NCBI RefSeq assembly: GCF_018221685.1 | Contig: NZ_JAGJTM010000002.1 | Span: 2,501-66,500 of the forward strand | Length of the DNA: 64,000 nucleotides | From: Bombella apis | GTDB lineage: Bacteria > Pseudomonadota > Alphaproteobacteria > Acetobacterales > Acetobacteraceae | Direction: 5' to 3' | In this document: piece by piece, positions 21,225-29,534 of the stretch | Position numbering within the stretch: the first letter of the stretch is position 1 | Layout of the letters: every line of letters begins with the position of its first letter | Program-made: the position numbers and the translations under genes | Notes under the pieces: model-generated | Told to the model about the DNA's origin: nothing | The model's database searches: none | Seen by the model: only the letters and a program-made list of their open reading frames with translations

Positions 21225-21649
21225 GAGCCTTTCAGTGGGGAACGGATGAAGGCGGCCGAAGCGACGCAGAGCCACGAGAGGATAAGTAGCGTCCCCCCTG
21301 TCGGAGCCAGCCGTGCCGGGAACAGGATCCCGAAGCCATGCAGCGTGACAGGGATGCTGAACAGGCTGGTCCCCAGTGCCAGACCCGTGCAGCCGAAGGC
21401 GAGGCGTTGCGGGTGGAGGTAGCGGCTGGCCGGTGTCAGGGCACAGAGGGCGATGCCGTGCCAGAGGGCAATATCAGCAGCCATGTGCATCATGCTTCTG
21501 CCATTGGGGACAGGAAAGACCGTATCTGGCAGATGCGTGGCCGCAGCCTGACAGGCAACGGCCAGACTGGCATAGAGGGCTCCGAGACTGAACAGGCCTC
21601 TCAGCAGGAAGGCAGTTCGGGAAGAAATTGCCCTGTCATGATTCTGCAT
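21221..21649 (-). CDS. DUF423 family membrane protein
   Basis: 142 aa with four hydrophobic segments in the layout of DUF423/YgdD proteins: LFSLGALYASLAVA near the start, MHMAADIALWHGIALCAL, the GCTGLALGTSLFSIPVTLHGF block, and APTGGTLLILSWLCVASAAFI at the end. Function of the family is unknown. A TATAAT at 21654-21659 ends only 4 nt before the start codon, so the mRNA may be leaderless; no Shine-Dalgarno sequence is visible. It faces the lipoprotein gene at 21727 across 77 nt. Confidence 0.78.
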   Translation of the reverse strand: MQNHDRAISSRTAFLLRGLFSLGALYASLAVACQAAATHLPDTVFPVPNGRSMMHMAADIALWHGIALCALTPASRYLHPQRLAFGCTGLALGTSLFSIPVTLHGFGILFPARLAPTGGTLLILSWLCVASAAFIRSPLKGS

Positions 21650-21726
21650 ATTGATTATAACCCGGCTGAAAAGGAGATGCGGGCATTGTCTCAGCTGCCC
21701 GAGAGGATGAGAAGGGGGAACGTCGT

Positions 21727-22278
21727 ATGAAATTTCGTTTTGTGGTTTGTGCAGGGCTGCTGTCTCTGGGGGGGTGTGGTCTCACGCCGCCTTCAGCTCC
21801 GCGGGTTCCGCCTTTGCCAAAGGGGCCTGTCACGCCCGTACCGAAGCTGGCTGCCGATGATGCCGTGCTGTTGCAGCAGATCAACCTGCGTGCTGCCTAT
21901 ATGAAGGCTGCGACCGATCTGGCTGCGTTGCATAGTGGTGATGAGCTCATCAAGGGGTTTGCGGCCCAACAGTCCAAGGATTACGACAAACTGCATGCTG
22001 ATGCCCAGAAGGTGGCAACAGCCCATACGCTTTTATTGGTCGAGACGCAGTCTGGCATACAGCAGAAGCGTCTGGCCACGCTGGGCCGGTCATACGGGCG
22101 GCCTTTTGACAGGGCTCTGCTTTATGCGTTGACCCATGCTTCCACGGCACGGGAGAGGGCTGCGCTGGCACAGGCTAAAAAAAGTGGCAGCACGGCAGAC
22201 ATGAAAAGTCTGGCAGGAACAGCGCTGGACCTTCTAAACCGCAGCCAGGAACAGGGCCTGGGTCTGATTCGCCGGTGA
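21727..22278 (+). CDS. lipoprotein, DUF4142-like
   Basis: Lipoprotein signal MKFRFVVCAGLLSLGGCG, with lipobox LGGC putting the acylated Cys at residue 17. The mature protein has a Pro-rich linker (PPSAPRVPPLPKGPVTPVPK) and then a helical domain with AAYMKAATDLAALHS, IKGFAAQQSKDYDKLH and THASTARERAALAQ, which resembles the four-helix DUF4142 proteins. The assignment is by pattern only. Length is 183 aa. GGGGGAA precedes the ATG. The residue after Cys is Gly, so outer-membrane sorting is expected. Confidence 0.78.
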   Translation: MKFRFVVCAGLLSLGGCGLTPPSAPRVPPLPKGPVTPVPKLAADDAVLLQQINLRAAYMKAATDLAALHSGDELIKGFAAQQSKDYDKLHADAQKVATAHTLLLVETQSGIQQKRLATLGRSYGRPFDRALLYALTHASTARERAALAQAKKSGSTADMKSLAGTALDLLNRSQEQGLGLIRR

Positions 22279-22525
22279 CGCACTTTGGCGTCATGGGGGC
22301 TGATGCGACCTCCTGTAATATGGCAGAAATTTGTCATATTTTTGACGTTTTATTGATGGTGTGTTAAAGGGCTAGTATTGAGAGTAGAAGACCTATCCTG
22401 ATATCTTTCTGTACAAATGCCGTACCGGTTCTTGTCTTCCTGAGAGCAGGTGATGCTCCTGATGTACAGGAAAAAGGAAGAGGTTTTTCTGTTGTGACAT
22501 ATCATCAGGATCGACGAACCAGGAC

Positions 22526-23107
22526 ATGCAGAACGATTCGCCTTTGACTGAGAATTCTCTTCGCAAGGCTCTGGAAAAAATGGGGGGCGGGCCAGCTGCC
22601 GTAGAGGCCGGAGATGGGGCACCGGGCCATGGTTACAGGGGCCATTCTGCGCCCCGTGGCCGATCTGCTCAGCAGGTGGGGCGCCGCCGTCGTTTTTCCG
22701 GGGATGATACGGTTGTTGTGGAGCATCAGTCACTGGGGCGCCCTACGCAGAAGAGGGCTGCGAATCGTGTGATGGCTGCCTCAGAGGCCGGGCAGGAGCA
22801 GGAAAGGCTGAAGCAGAGCCTGCAAAGGGAAAGGCGTCGGGTTCATGATGTAGAGGCTGAGCTTGCTACGTTGAACAAGCGGATTCAGGCCGTGAATACC
22901 CAGATGACACATCTGCGCCTCCAGGTGGAGGAAGGCAGGAAGGCTCTCCAGCAGCGTGATGAGAGCATCCTGCGCCTGCGGGCCGAGCTGCATCAGGCCC
23001 GGGAGCATCAGGCACGTCGTGCTGCCAGCCCGACCAGGGCAAAGCCAGCCGCCCCTGCGGAGGTGGATGACGAGGGCCAGAAACCTGTGCAATGGTGGGT
23101 GGACTGA
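22526..23107 (+). CDS. coiled-coil protein of unknown function at the head of a glycosyltransferase cluster
   Basis: 193 aa, start ATG 22526 with AGGA 5 nt upstream. Residues 1-85 are low-complexity, Gly- and Arg-rich and probably disordered. Residues about 88-165 form a clear coiled coil (QEQERLKQSLQRERRRVHDVEAELATL and further heptads). The tail has a Pro/Ala linker and ends KPVQWWVD. No signal or membrane segment is seen. The last 16 nt overlap the frame of the next gene, so they are probably co-transcribed. A scaffold or polymer-length function is possible but unsupported. Confidence 0.68.
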   Translation: MQNDSPLTENSLRKALEKMGGGPAAVEAGDGAPGHGYRGHSAPRGRSAQQVGRRRRFSGDDTVVVEHQSLGRPTQKRAANRVMAASEAGQEQERLKQSLQRERRRVHDVEAELATLNKRIQAVNTQMTHLRLQVEEGRKALQQRDESILRLRAELHQAREHQARRAASPTRAKPAAPAEVDDEGQKPVQWWVD

Positions 23108-24282
23108 TCAACCATGCCATGATGACTGCACGTTCTTCTGCCATGGCTGGGTTTCCGGCAGCCGGGATGGGGGCAGCGATGGTCGACAGGATATGGCACG
23201 GGGGGGAATGGCAGACGGCACATCCCCTCAAGATCGTTCATGTTGGGGACTTTTTTTTCAGCCTGAAGAAAAAGGCGCCGACCCAGTTCAGTGTGGGGGG
23301 GAAACTCTCCAATGGCCTGATACGGAATGGCCATCACGTCATCAATTTTCCTTACAGGGATGTTGCACGCTCCGGTGGCTGGTTTGGCAGCCGCAAGATG
23401 GGCCGCCATCATCTTTTCCGGGCGCTGAAGGAATTCGTGGCGTTCAGTGCGCCTGACATTCTTCTGCTGGGGCATGGGTACATGATTCCCCCTTTCGTCA
23501 TTGAGGAGCTGCGTCAGCAGCAGCCCGGCATGACAGTGGTGCAGTGGAATGTTGATGCCCTGTTCGTGGAGAGCAATGCCAAAGACTTTGCGGCCCGGCA
23601 TCAGGTGGTGGATGCCAGTTTCATCTCCACGGCGGGGCCGGTTGTCCGGCAGGTGGTAGGGGAGAAGGGGCATGTTGGGTATCTTCCCAACCCGGTGGAT
23701 CGCAGTGTCGAACGGGGACAGGCTTTTGCGCTGTCATATCCGGAAGCGGATGTTTTCTATTCCTGCGGGAATCCAGCCCGGTTGCGGACCATTTGTGGAC
23801 GGGACTGGAATATGGAGGAATTTTGCGAGACGCTGGAGGAGCGTCTGCCTCCATCGGTGCGTTTTGCCTATGCGGGGGTCCGTCGGCAGCCTTATGTCAG
23901 TGGAGCTGCTTATTCCCTTTTGCTGGAGCAGACAGCGATGGGGCTGAATATCAGCCGCAGGGCAGATTATTATCTCTACAGTTCAGACCGTCTTGCACAG
24001 ATGATCGGCAACGGCCAGCTTGTCTTCATGGAGCGGCAGACAGGCTTCGACCGTATCTTCTCTGATCAGGAGATGGCCTTCTTCAGCAGTCTTGATGAAC
24101 TGGTGGAGCTTGTCAGCCAGTACCACAAGGCGCCGACCCTTCGTAAGGATGCCGCCCGGGCGGGATGGCAGCGCTATCATGCTCTTTTCAATGAGTGCGC
24201 CGTGGCCGATTATATCATCGGCCAGACGCTGGGCACCCTGCCGGAAGAAGCCCATGCGTGGCGTCATTTGACCAACCTGTGA
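23092..24282 (+). CDS. glycosyltransferase, CgeB-like
   Basis: Resembles CgeB-type GT-B glycosyltransferases (glycosyl transferases group 1 fold). KIVHVGDFFFSLKKKAPTQ opens the N-terminal Rossmann domain, LLLGHGY and VVQWNVDALF follow, and the C-terminal half has ADVFYSCGNPARLR, LLLEQTAMGLNISRRADYYLYSSDRLAQMIGNGQLVF and a helical end. The block with QTAMGLNIS...SDRLAQMIGNG is typical of CgeB proteins. The frame gives 396 aa. The start is uncertain, since 23092 overlaps the upstream gene and ATGs at 23119, 23143 and 23179 are possible, the last with GGGGG upstream. Donor and acceptor are unknown. Confidence 0.8.
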   Translation: MVGGLINHAMMTARSSAMAGFPAAGMGAAMVDRIWHGGEWQTAHPLKIVHVGDFFFSLKKKAPTQFSVGGKLSNGLIRNGHHVINFPYRDVARSGGWFGSRKMGRHHLFRALKEFVAFSAPDILLLGHGYMIPPFVIEELRQQQPGMTVVQWNVDALFVESNAKDFAARHQVVDASFISTAGPVVRQVVGEKGHVGYLPNPVDRSVERGQAFALSYPEADVFYSCGNPARLRTICGRDWNMEEFCETLEERLPPSVRFAYAGVRRQPYVSGAAYSLLLEQTAMGLNISRRADYYLYSSDRLAQMIGNGQLVFMERQTGFDRIFSDQEMAFFSSLDELVELVSQYHKAPTLRKDAARAGWQRYHALFNECAVADYIIGQTLGTLPEEAHAWRHLTNL

Positions 24283-24299
24283 GGGAGAGGATTCCGGTT

Positions 24300-25736
24300 T
24301 CAGGAACTTTGTGTGATCCTGAAATCGGAGAACAGGGTCGTCCATCCGGCCAGCTCTTCTTCTTTTGAGCAGGTGTCCGGTGTTTTTGTGTTGGCGAAGA
24401 TCATGCGCTGATCGGCGGTGGCAGCATCACCGAAATTGACGAACATGACCTTGAAGTCCAGCGCAGGATAGCGGGCAGCCAAGGCCTCTACCAGAGCTGT
24501 GAAATTGGCAGTGGCTGTATGGGCAGGACGATGCTGTCCGCCATAAAGATGACCATCCCGCCAGCTGCGGATGAACAGCACACGCCGGGACTGCCGGCAG
24601 AGCGCGTCAATTTCCTGGATCATGCCATGGAAACGGTGCCGTAAAAGAGGCAGCTGCTCATGGAATTTTTCTACGCTGGCCGGTTCTTCTTCCGGCTTGT
24701 CCAAACAGTTGTGGTAGGTGATCAGCGTATCCCGGCAGCGCAGGGCCTTGTGATGGCCATAGAGGCAGTTGGTGGAAAGCAGCCCGGCAAAACTGTTCTG
24801 GAAGAGTGAGACCAGAGTGTGGAATGGCACAAGAAACTGGTCGAAAAGACCAGGGCCAGGGCGGCCGAAGTATCTGTTGAGGGCCTGATTGACTGTCTCA
24901 TCCCCACCCAGAGAGATGATGCTGTCAAACTGCAGGCTTTCTCCGCCCGGTTCGGGAGAGGGGCGTGAAAGGGCTGCGGCGATTTCTTCACGGAACTCGA
25001 ACATCTGCTCGTCGGTCCGCCAAGGGTGGCGGTAGAGCGGTTCATAGCGGATGGCATCATGGATGGCCTGGTTCCTCATGGCCAGCTCATGATTACCGTG
25101 GCTGTGGGAGGGAAGGGTGTTCAACCCGCCTCTCAGATAGAAGAGCTGGCCACGTTCCGGGCTGAGGTGCTGTGCCAGGCCGCCATAGCCTGCCCGGAGA
25201 AAACGCTGGGTGTGTTCAACATGCTCTTCCCCGTATTTCTCGAACCGGACATCCAGATACCCAACGTGGGACAGGGCCTTTGCGTGATAGCCAACGCAGA
25301 AGGCCTGATGCATGGGGGCAATGAAAGGATCCTCTGGCGTGCCGCTGCCGGAGGAAATGTCATTGTCGATCTCTATGGTGATTTCCGGCATGAAATTGAT
25401 GTGGCCATAGCGTTCGATGGCCTCAATCCAGGGCAGCTCCCAGCCGAAGACGGTAGGGAAGCAGTCATCCTCCAGGATAAGGATCCAGTCGCACCGTTTT
25501 TCTTCCTTGAGGTACCAGAGGACACGGTTGCGGTTCCACGAGATGCCCTTGTTGCGCCCGGTGACACAGGGAACATTCAGCTCCTTCAGCATGTCGGGCG
25601 TACCATCGGTGGAGCCATCATCCGCAACGACAAATTCGAATGTCGTGCGGGTATGACGGCGGATGCTGGCGATGACCTCCTTCAGGATGTCCTTGCGGTT
25701 ATAGGTAATGATGCCGATGCCCAGTTTCCCGGCCAT
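24300..25736 (-). CDS. fusion of a GT2 glycosyltransferase and a DUF1796-like domain
   Basis: 478 aa in two parts. Residues 1-235 are a GT-A family 2 transferase: GIGIITYNRKDILKEVI, VVADDGSTDGTPDML, RNKGISWNRNRVLW and the DxD-like ILEDDCFP. Residues about 268-478 resemble DUF1796, described as papain-like: FDSIISLGGDETVNQAL, FDQFLVPFHTLVSLFQNSFAGLLSTNCLYGHH, RHRFHGMIQEIDAL and VLFIRSWRDG. Family members usually have Asn-Cys-Glu after ISLGG/S, and here it is GGDET, so the Cys is missing. GCGAGG precedes the ATG. It follows the GT8-like gene after 61 nt on the same strand and probably belongs to its operon. Confidence 0.8.
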   Translation of the reverse strand: MAGKLGIGIITYNRKDILKEVIASIRRHTRTTFEFVVADDGSTDGTPDMLKELNVPCVTGRNKGISWNRNRVLWYLKEEKRCDWILILEDDCFPTVFGWELPWIEAIERYGHINFMPEITIEIDNDISSGSGTPEDPFIAPMHQAFCVGYHAKALSHVGYLDVRFEKYGEEHVEHTQRFLRAGYGGLAQHLSPERGQLFYLRGGLNTLPSHSHGNHELAMRNQAIHDAIRYEPLYRHPWRTDEQMFEFREEIAAALSRPSPEPGGESLQFDSIISLGGDETVNQALNRYFGRPGPGLFDQFLVPFHTLVSLFQNSFAGLLSTNCLYGHHKALRCRDTLITYHNCLDKPEEEPASVEKFHEQLPLLRHRFHGMIQEIDALCRQSRRVLFIRSWRDGHLYGGQHRPAHTATANFTALVEALAARYPALDFKVMFVNFGDAATADQRMIFANTKTPDTCSKEEELAGWTTLFSDFRITQSS

Positions 25737-25797
25737 GAAATGCCTCGCCAGTCTGTCATTGAGTGAAAGGGAAGATGAAACCTGCTGTACCGGGGCC

Positions 25798-26694
25798 CTA
25801 GGGAAAGGCCCTCAGCACATCCCCGAGCAGCCGCCGGAAATCTTCTGCGTATGGGCCATCCCATCCTGTCCATGGCTTGGGGAAGCCGGAGAAATGCACG
25901 GCAAAGGGATTGGCCAGCCCGTCATCGTAAATTTTCTTCCACTCTGCCGGGAGGGTCTCACTGGCCTCGACACAGCCTGGCCCCCAGCAGACATTCCAGT
26001 TCTGGTGGATGAAATGGACCTTGCCATAGAAGATGCGGTTGAGGATGTCCTGGTCGCTCATCCAGAACAGAGTGCTGCACAGGTGGCCACATTCTTCCGC
26101 CTGCGCCTGGCTGATCTCGGCAATGTTGAAGACAAGAACGCCATTCTGGAAGTAATTGTTCGAGTCCAGCACACCAAGGGCCCCGCAGTGATAGTCCACC
26201 AGCGGGGGGCCCCCAGCAATGGCCTGCGGCAGGCGGAAACCGTTGGTCTGGGCCGGGATGAGGAGCAGGTCCCGCGTTGCACCGATCTGCGCCGTGGCGG
26301 GGATGCTGTAATAAAGCAGGCTGGGGCAGGCCCGCAGCAGTATGTCATCGCTCAGATAGACAATGCGGGAAAAGTTGGCGAACAGGGTTGGCACAGCAAG
26401 GCTGTAGAATGTCGTGCGGTCTGTCGTGTCGAGATAGGCCGGGTTGTATGTCTGCATCCATTCGGAGACATCCACGAAGTGGATCTGGGAGCGTCTGCCA
26501 TCAAAAAGACGCCGGCCTGCTGTCATGGTTTCCTCCGGCAGGCCCTCATGCAGCATGTAGAGGGCAAGCCTCACTCCTGGCAGAAGGTTGTTGATCCCGG
26601 AGAGGATGGTAGCATACGCATTGGGTGCACTGTGCTCTGTCAGAGGCAAAGCGACAGGAATGAATTCTGCAGGTGGTGGAAGAACGGTTTGCAT
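25798..26694 (-). CDS. glycosyltransferase family 8-like protein
   Basis: 298 aa, GT8 fold. FIPVALPLTEHSAPNAYATILSGINN opens the nucleotide-binding region. RIVYLSDDILLR sits where GT8 proteins have a DxD (here Ser-Asp-Asp, so the first Asp is missing). QNGVLVFN matches the N-S/N-G-V-x-F-N block, SDQDILNRIF the DQD motif, and VHFSGFPKPW the metal-binding His block (HFxGxxKPW). The transferred sugar is unknown. It is divergent from the gene at 26758 with only 63 nt between, so the two units share a control region. Confidence 0.85.
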   Translation of the reverse strand: MQTVLPPPAEFIPVALPLTEHSAPNAYATILSGINNLLPGVRLALYMLHEGLPEETMTAGRRLFDGRRSQIHFVDVSEWMQTYNPAYLDTTDRTTFYSLAVPTLFANFSRIVYLSDDILLRACPSLLYYSIPATAQIGATRDLLLIPAQTNGFRLPQAIAGGPPLVDYHCGALGVLDSNNYFQNGVLVFNIAEISQAQAEECGHLCSTLFWMSDQDILNRIFYGKVHFIHQNWNVCWGPGCVEASETLPAEWKKIYDDGLANPFAVHFSGFPKPWTGWDGPYAEDFRRLLGDVLRAFP

Positions 26695-26718
26695 AAACAG
26701 GCCAGATTATTTAACAGA

Positions 26719-26737
26719 CTCCTGTAGATAATAGGAG
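26719..26737. promoter_or_regulatory. inverted repeat in the 63-nt divergent control region
   Basis: CTCCT (26719-26723) and AGGAG (26733-26737) flank GTAGATAAT, midway between two divergent glycosyltransferase genes. It is short but centrally placed, so it could be an operator for both directions. Confidence 0.3.
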
Positions 26738-26757
26738 CATCCTGAAGGGTAGGCAAC

Positions 26758-28692
26758 ATGATGCTGGAAGGGCATGGGGTGGTAAAGGTGGCTTTTCATT
26801 ATCTGGAGACAGCACATCAGGGTTGGCTGGCTGTCCGGCGCAAGGATCATGGAATCTGCCATGTCCGTTCCGACGAGATGACACGCCGGGATGAGGATGG
26901 TGAACCTCTTTATGTTCCCCTGCTGGCGATGACGCTCTCCGACCAGCCAGATTACGTCTTTCTTGTCATGGGCCCGGAAGGTGGGGAGCCTCCGCTCCTC
27001 TGGATCAGGCATTTCTCTTACAGGGGGGCCGTGCTGCCCTTCCGCCGTGTCGATATCGTGGGGCATGAGGGGCGCATAGGACTGCGGAACCTCCTGCGGT
27101 CCAGCCTGTGCTGTACAGCCCAGCCCTGGAACAGTCAGGGAGGTGTCAATGAGTTTCTTGGGGACTGCAGCCATCTGATGGGCTGGGAGCAGTTCCAGCT
27201 GCATGAGGTTGCGGCAACAGAGGAACTGCAACGCCTGGGCGAGGACATGGCTGCCCATTTCAGGATGTTCCCTTCAGCGGATGATCTGGAGCAGCTGATA
27301 GACACATATGAGGGGAGCCATCTGGTCTGGCTGCTGGATGCCATGATGCCGGTGGCGGCCTGGTCTGCTGTCCGTGAGGTGGGGCAGAGGCTGCTGGAGC
27401 GGCCTTCCCTGCGTGAGGCCCTGCTCCGTCAGGCGGGGAGCAGTCCGTGGAGGGATGGTTGGCAGTGTCTTGCCCGTTGGCTTGAGGACAGGGAGAGTTA
27501 TCCTGCAGCCGAACGGGGCTGCCCGCTGGGGGATGACGTGCTGACATGGGGGCAGGCGGACGCACCGGCTGGCTTCATCCATGCGACCCTGCATGCGGCC
27601 CGGGCCAGCGTGAAGCCACGCAAGCGGGTCTGCATGATGTCCACGATCCGTAATGAAGGTATCTATGTTCTGGAATGGATCGCCTATCATCGGAGCATAG
27701 GGGTCGAGCATTTCTTCGTTTACAGCAACGACAACAATGATCGCTCGGACCTGCTTCTGAAGGCCCTGCATGATGAGGGGGTCATCACCTTCATCGAGAA
27801 TCCCGTCCAGCCAGGGATGTCCGCCCAGACGAAGGCTTACGGGCACGGGTTGAACGTGCTGCCGAACATTCTGGATTATGAGTGGTGCTTCATTCTGGAT
27901 GGAGATGAGTTCATCACGCTGGCACCATCCTACCGGACGGTGGGTGAGTATCTTCAGGGCTTCTCCCGCTGGGAGAGTGATGCCATCGCCCTGAACTGGA
28001 AGTTCGTGGCTTCCGAGGTCAACCGGGATGGGCTGGCGGACCTGGTCCGGCCGTTGACACAGCGGAATCGTGACATTGTCTCCCGTGGTGGGATCGGTGA
28101 GGGCTGGCGGCTGGTCAAATCTGCCGTGCGGCCCGGTCGGGCCATACAGTCCCGGCCGCATCATCCGGTCTGGCTGCAGGCAGACAGATTCACATACAGG
28201 CTGTCAGATGGGTCCATTCACAGTTACCGCAATCCGCCCCCCGGCATCGGAGCGGACCCTGCTTTTGCTGACGGCGGTCATTACGAAGATATTTACATCT
28301 CCCATTACTACTACAAGTCGATCATTGAATGGGTCTGGAAATATGCCCGGAACAGCGGGCTGGACGGTGCCATGTCCTTCGGTGTGGAGCGGTACGCCGA
28401 CTATTGGGCCAATGCCTTCATCTGCCAGATGAATGACCCGCATGAGGGGCAGAATGAAAATGTCCTCAACCGTGCTGATGGACTGCTGGAAGAAATGGTG
28501 AAGCTGCGGAGCATCACCGCCATTGCACAGGCCGAGAACATCGTGCGCGAAACCTGGCAGGAGCGGCTCCTAGCCCTGCTGGACATGGTGGAGGAAGCTG
28601 ACGTGGCCTCCCGCCTGAAGGAGGAGTGGCGTTATGTCCTTGATCCTCTGGTGGAGGAGCGGCTTGGCAGCATTCCGCTGCATCAGGTGTAA
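26758..28692 (+). CDS. large glycosyltransferase, GT2-like (Glyco_tranf_2_4 type), with long N-terminal extension
   Basis: 644 aa. Residues 1-285 match no family I recognise; they look like a beta-rich then helical region. From about 292 the transferase begins: RVCMMSTIRNEGIYVLEWIAYHRSIGVEHFFVYSNDNNDRS is the hallmark of the GT2_4/GT92-like group, followed by WCFILDGDEFITL (DxD-like DGDE) and ALNWKFVASEVNRDG. HSYRNPP and YISHYYYKS are typical later blocks. AAGGGTAGG precedes the ATG. It ends 5 nt before a strong terminator. The extension may bind an acceptor protein or polymer, but this is speculative. Confidence 0.83.
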   Translation: MMLEGHGVVKVAFHYLETAHQGWLAVRRKDHGICHVRSDEMTRRDEDGEPLYVPLLAMTLSDQPDYVFLVMGPEGGEPPLLWIRHFSYRGAVLPFRRVDIVGHEGRIGLRNLLRSSLCCTAQPWNSQGGVNEFLGDCSHLMGWEQFQLHEVAATEELQRLGEDMAAHFRMFPSADDLEQLIDTYEGSHLVWLLDAMMPVAAWSAVREVGQRLLERPSLREALLRQAGSSPWRDGWQCLARWLEDRESYPAAERGCPLGDDVLTWGQADAPAGFIHATLHAARASVKPRKRVCMMSTIRNEGIYVLEWIAYHRSIGVEHFFVYSNDNNDRSDLLLKALHDEGVITFIENPVQPGMSAQTKAYGHGLNVLPNILDYEWCFILDGDEFITLAPSYRTVGEYLQGFSRWESDAIALNWKFVASEVNRDGLADLVRPLTQRNRDIVSRGGIGEGWRLVKSAVRPGRAIQSRPHHPVWLQADRFTYRLSDGSIHSYRNPPPGIGADPAFADGGHYEDIYISHYYYKSIIEWVWKYARNSGLDGAMSFGVERYADYWANAFICQMNDPHEGQNENVLNRADGLLEEMVKLRSITAIAQAENIVRETWQERLLALLDMVEEADVASRLKEEWRYVLDPLVEERLGSIPLHQV

Positions 28693-28697
28693 CAGGG

Positions 28698-28730
28698 AAG
28701 GGCCCTCCAGGACTTGGAGGGCCCTTTGTT
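28698..28730. terminator. terminator between convergent genes
   Basis: AAGGGCCCTCC (28698-28708) pairs with GGAGGGCCCTT (28716-28726), an 11-bp perfect stem with a 7-nt loop, then TGTT. It lies between the glycosyltransferase stop and the stop of the minus-strand lipoprotein gene, and may serve both. Confidence 0.8.
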
Positions 28731-28766
28731 CATGGGGCGTGCAGGTGGCTGCCTGTCTGGTGCCAG

Positions 28767-29369
28767 TTACTGCACATGTTCGTGGAATTGCGCTGCACGC
28801 AGGTGGCTGCGGTTATAGTCCAGTTCGCTGTGATTCAGCTGAAGGCCGATCTCCATGGAGTAGGGGCTGATCTGCGGATTGTTGCCTGTCGGCACATCAA
28901 TGAACCGCAGTGGCGTGCTGCTGTGGCTGACAGAGACGGTTGGAGGCAGCTTCACTGTTTCGGTAAAGACTTTTTTGTCCACGATGGCCCCATCCTGAAG
29001 GATGGCCACGAAATAGGGAACCGTCACACTGTCGCTGCTGGTGGCAGGGCCACGTTCCAGCTGGAGGTTCAGGCTGACACGAACACGGGTCATGGGCCGT
29101 TTCTGTGCATCCTGCGGGCCAGTACGGCAGTCTCCCTGAACACCCAGAATGTGGGTGGAGGTCAGGCGGTGGGCGGCATCAAGCCCTTTTCCATCATAAG
29201 TGATGCGGTCCGCCACCTGGCCGGGAACATCGAACCTGGGGCAGGCCGGAGCGAAGGTATGGGTGGTATCCGCCTCCTCGCACCCGCTGAGAAAACCAGC
29301 CAGCATGAGGGAGCCGAGGCCCGCTGCAAGGCGGGGAAAGATGCGGGATGAGGGGGAGAATGCAGGCAT
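28767..29369 (-). CDS. lipoprotein of unknown function
   Basis: Start at 29369 gives [34 protein letters not shown], a good lipoprotein signal with lipobox LSGC at about residues 27-30. The frame is open 33 codons further up, but that extension would bury the signal. The mature protein (about 170 aa) is beta-rich, with [38 protein letters not shown] and a C-terminal His-rich end. The signal residue after Cys is Glu. No family is recognised. It is divergent from ispH across 165 nt. Confidence 0.72.
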   Translation of the reverse strand: MPAFSPSSRIFPRLAAGLGSLMLAGFLSGCEEADTTHTFAPACPRFDVPGQVADRITYDGKGLDAAHRLTSTHILGVQGDCRTGPQDAQKRPMTRVRVSLNLQLERGPATSSDSVTVPYFVAILQDGAIVDKKVFTETVKLPPTVSVSHSSTPLRFIDVPTGNNPQISPYSMEIGLQLNHSELDYNRSHLRAAQFHEHVQ

Positions 29370-29534
29370 CGGACTCAGAAAACTCCACAAGAAAATGGCG
29401 CAGGACATTGCAGCAGACGGCAATACGGACGATATAGAGGCCCAGAATGGTGGTGCAGGATAGCCCATGACCTTGCATGGAGCACCACCGGACCGTTCAA
29501 TATCGTATCGTTCATCGCCTGCCTGGGGAAGATT

